5,539 nucleotides of DNA from Pseudoxanthomonas suwonensis (GTDB lineage Bacteria > Pseudomonadota > Gammaproteobacteria > Xanthomonadales > Xanthomonadaceae). The DNA lies in NCBI GenBank assembly GCA_003240695.1, contig QFNC01000074.1, positions 1 through 5,539 on the forward strand, read 5' to 3'. This document shows positions 5,351 to 5,539 of the stretch, piece after piece; positions within the stretch are counted from its first letter, which is position 1, and each line of letters opens with the position of its first letter. A model generated the notes under the pieces. That model saw only the letters and a program-made list of their open reading frames with translations, had not been told where the DNA came from and did not search any database. The position numbers and the translations under genes were made by a program.

Positions 5351-5539
5351 ATGCCGCAGCTGATCCCGCCCCAGCCCGCTTTCGCCTCCGACGCCGAACG
5401 AGTGGTCTGGGAGGTTCTCGCGGGCGCGCTGCCGGACGACGCGACGCTGATCGCCGGACAGCGCATCACCGATGAGGCGCACGAGGTGGAGATGGACCTG
5501 CTGCTGCTGTGGCCCGGCATCGGCACCGCGGTGATCGAG
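5351..5539 (+). CDS. NERD (nuclease-related) domain protein, N-terminus (3' partial)
   Basis: Sixty-three codons are open from ATG 5351 to the window end. The protein starts MPQLIPPQPAFASDAERVVWE and continues with LIAGQRITDEAHEVEMDLLL, then WPGIGTAVIE. I recognise this from family knowledge as the beginning of NERD-domain proteins: a short Pro-rich start, an E-R-x-V-x-x-x-L helix (E16 onward), then the E-x-D-L/H-L/V strand (E47-x-D49) and the G-x-x-V-x-E strand, where E63 would be the first residue of the E-x-K nuclease-like motif. NERD is a restriction-endonuclease-fold domain often fused to helicase, kinase or other DNA-handling domains; the fusion partner lies beyond the window. The start fits the family's usual N-terminus and lies near a leaderless-type -10 element. 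It diverges from the small membrane protein gene and is probably unrelated to the glycan module. Confidence 0.72.
   Translation, partial: MPQLIPPQPAFASDAERVVWEVLAGALPDDATLIAGQRITDEAHEVEMDLLLLWPGIGTAVIE

Noticed and set aside
4939..5526. A 195-codon minus-strand frame overlapping the small membrane protein and NERD genes
   Set aside because: The competing 70-codon frame has a good ribosome binding site, GC-rich third positions and a membrane helix, and the NERD start matches a known family. This frame has none of these.

Overview
The window is high-GC DNA with GC-rich third codon positions. It has ATGA and near-zero gene junctions and start regions that look leaderless. All of this points to an actinobacterium; a Brachybacterium-like genus is a guess from style only. 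Almost every base is accounted for by seven genes (two of them cut by the window edges) and three short intergenic stretches.

The left part reads rightward. The 3' end of a DUF2867-type SDR-family protein (1-199) comes first. After a 41-nt gap with a plausible leaderless promoter come three tightly coupled genes: a stand-alone receiver-domain response regulator (241-612), a membrane-anchored HEAT-repeat protein (609-1631, ATGA overlap) and a processive-type family 2 glycosyltransferase with flanking membrane segments (1635-3095, 3-nt gap). This looks like one translational unit. The inferred job is making or exporting a surface glycan, with the phosphorylatable receiver and the HEAT scaffold acting on the membrane glycosyltransferase at the protein level rather than through transcription.

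The middle part is convergent. A polytopic-membrane sensor histidine kinase (4897-3218, minus strand) faces the glycosyltransferase gene. The roughly 120-bp gap holds a 16-bp tandem repeat whose last unit contains the kinase's final codons and stop. The kinase is the natural candidate partner for the receiver, but nothing in the sequence proves it. Just upstream of the kinase on the same strand lies a gene for a 70-residue Cys/Pro-rich single-pass membrane protein of unknown function (5180-4968).

The right edge is a divergent intergenic region (5181-5350) with a perfect 10-bp inverted repeat. It is followed by the start of a rightward gene (5351 onward) whose N-terminus resembles a NERD (nuclease-related) domain protein.

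The best candidate for an under-described system is the receiver-HEAT-glycosyltransferase module together with the convergent kinase. No mobile element, CRISPR array, tRNA or rRNA gene was seen.
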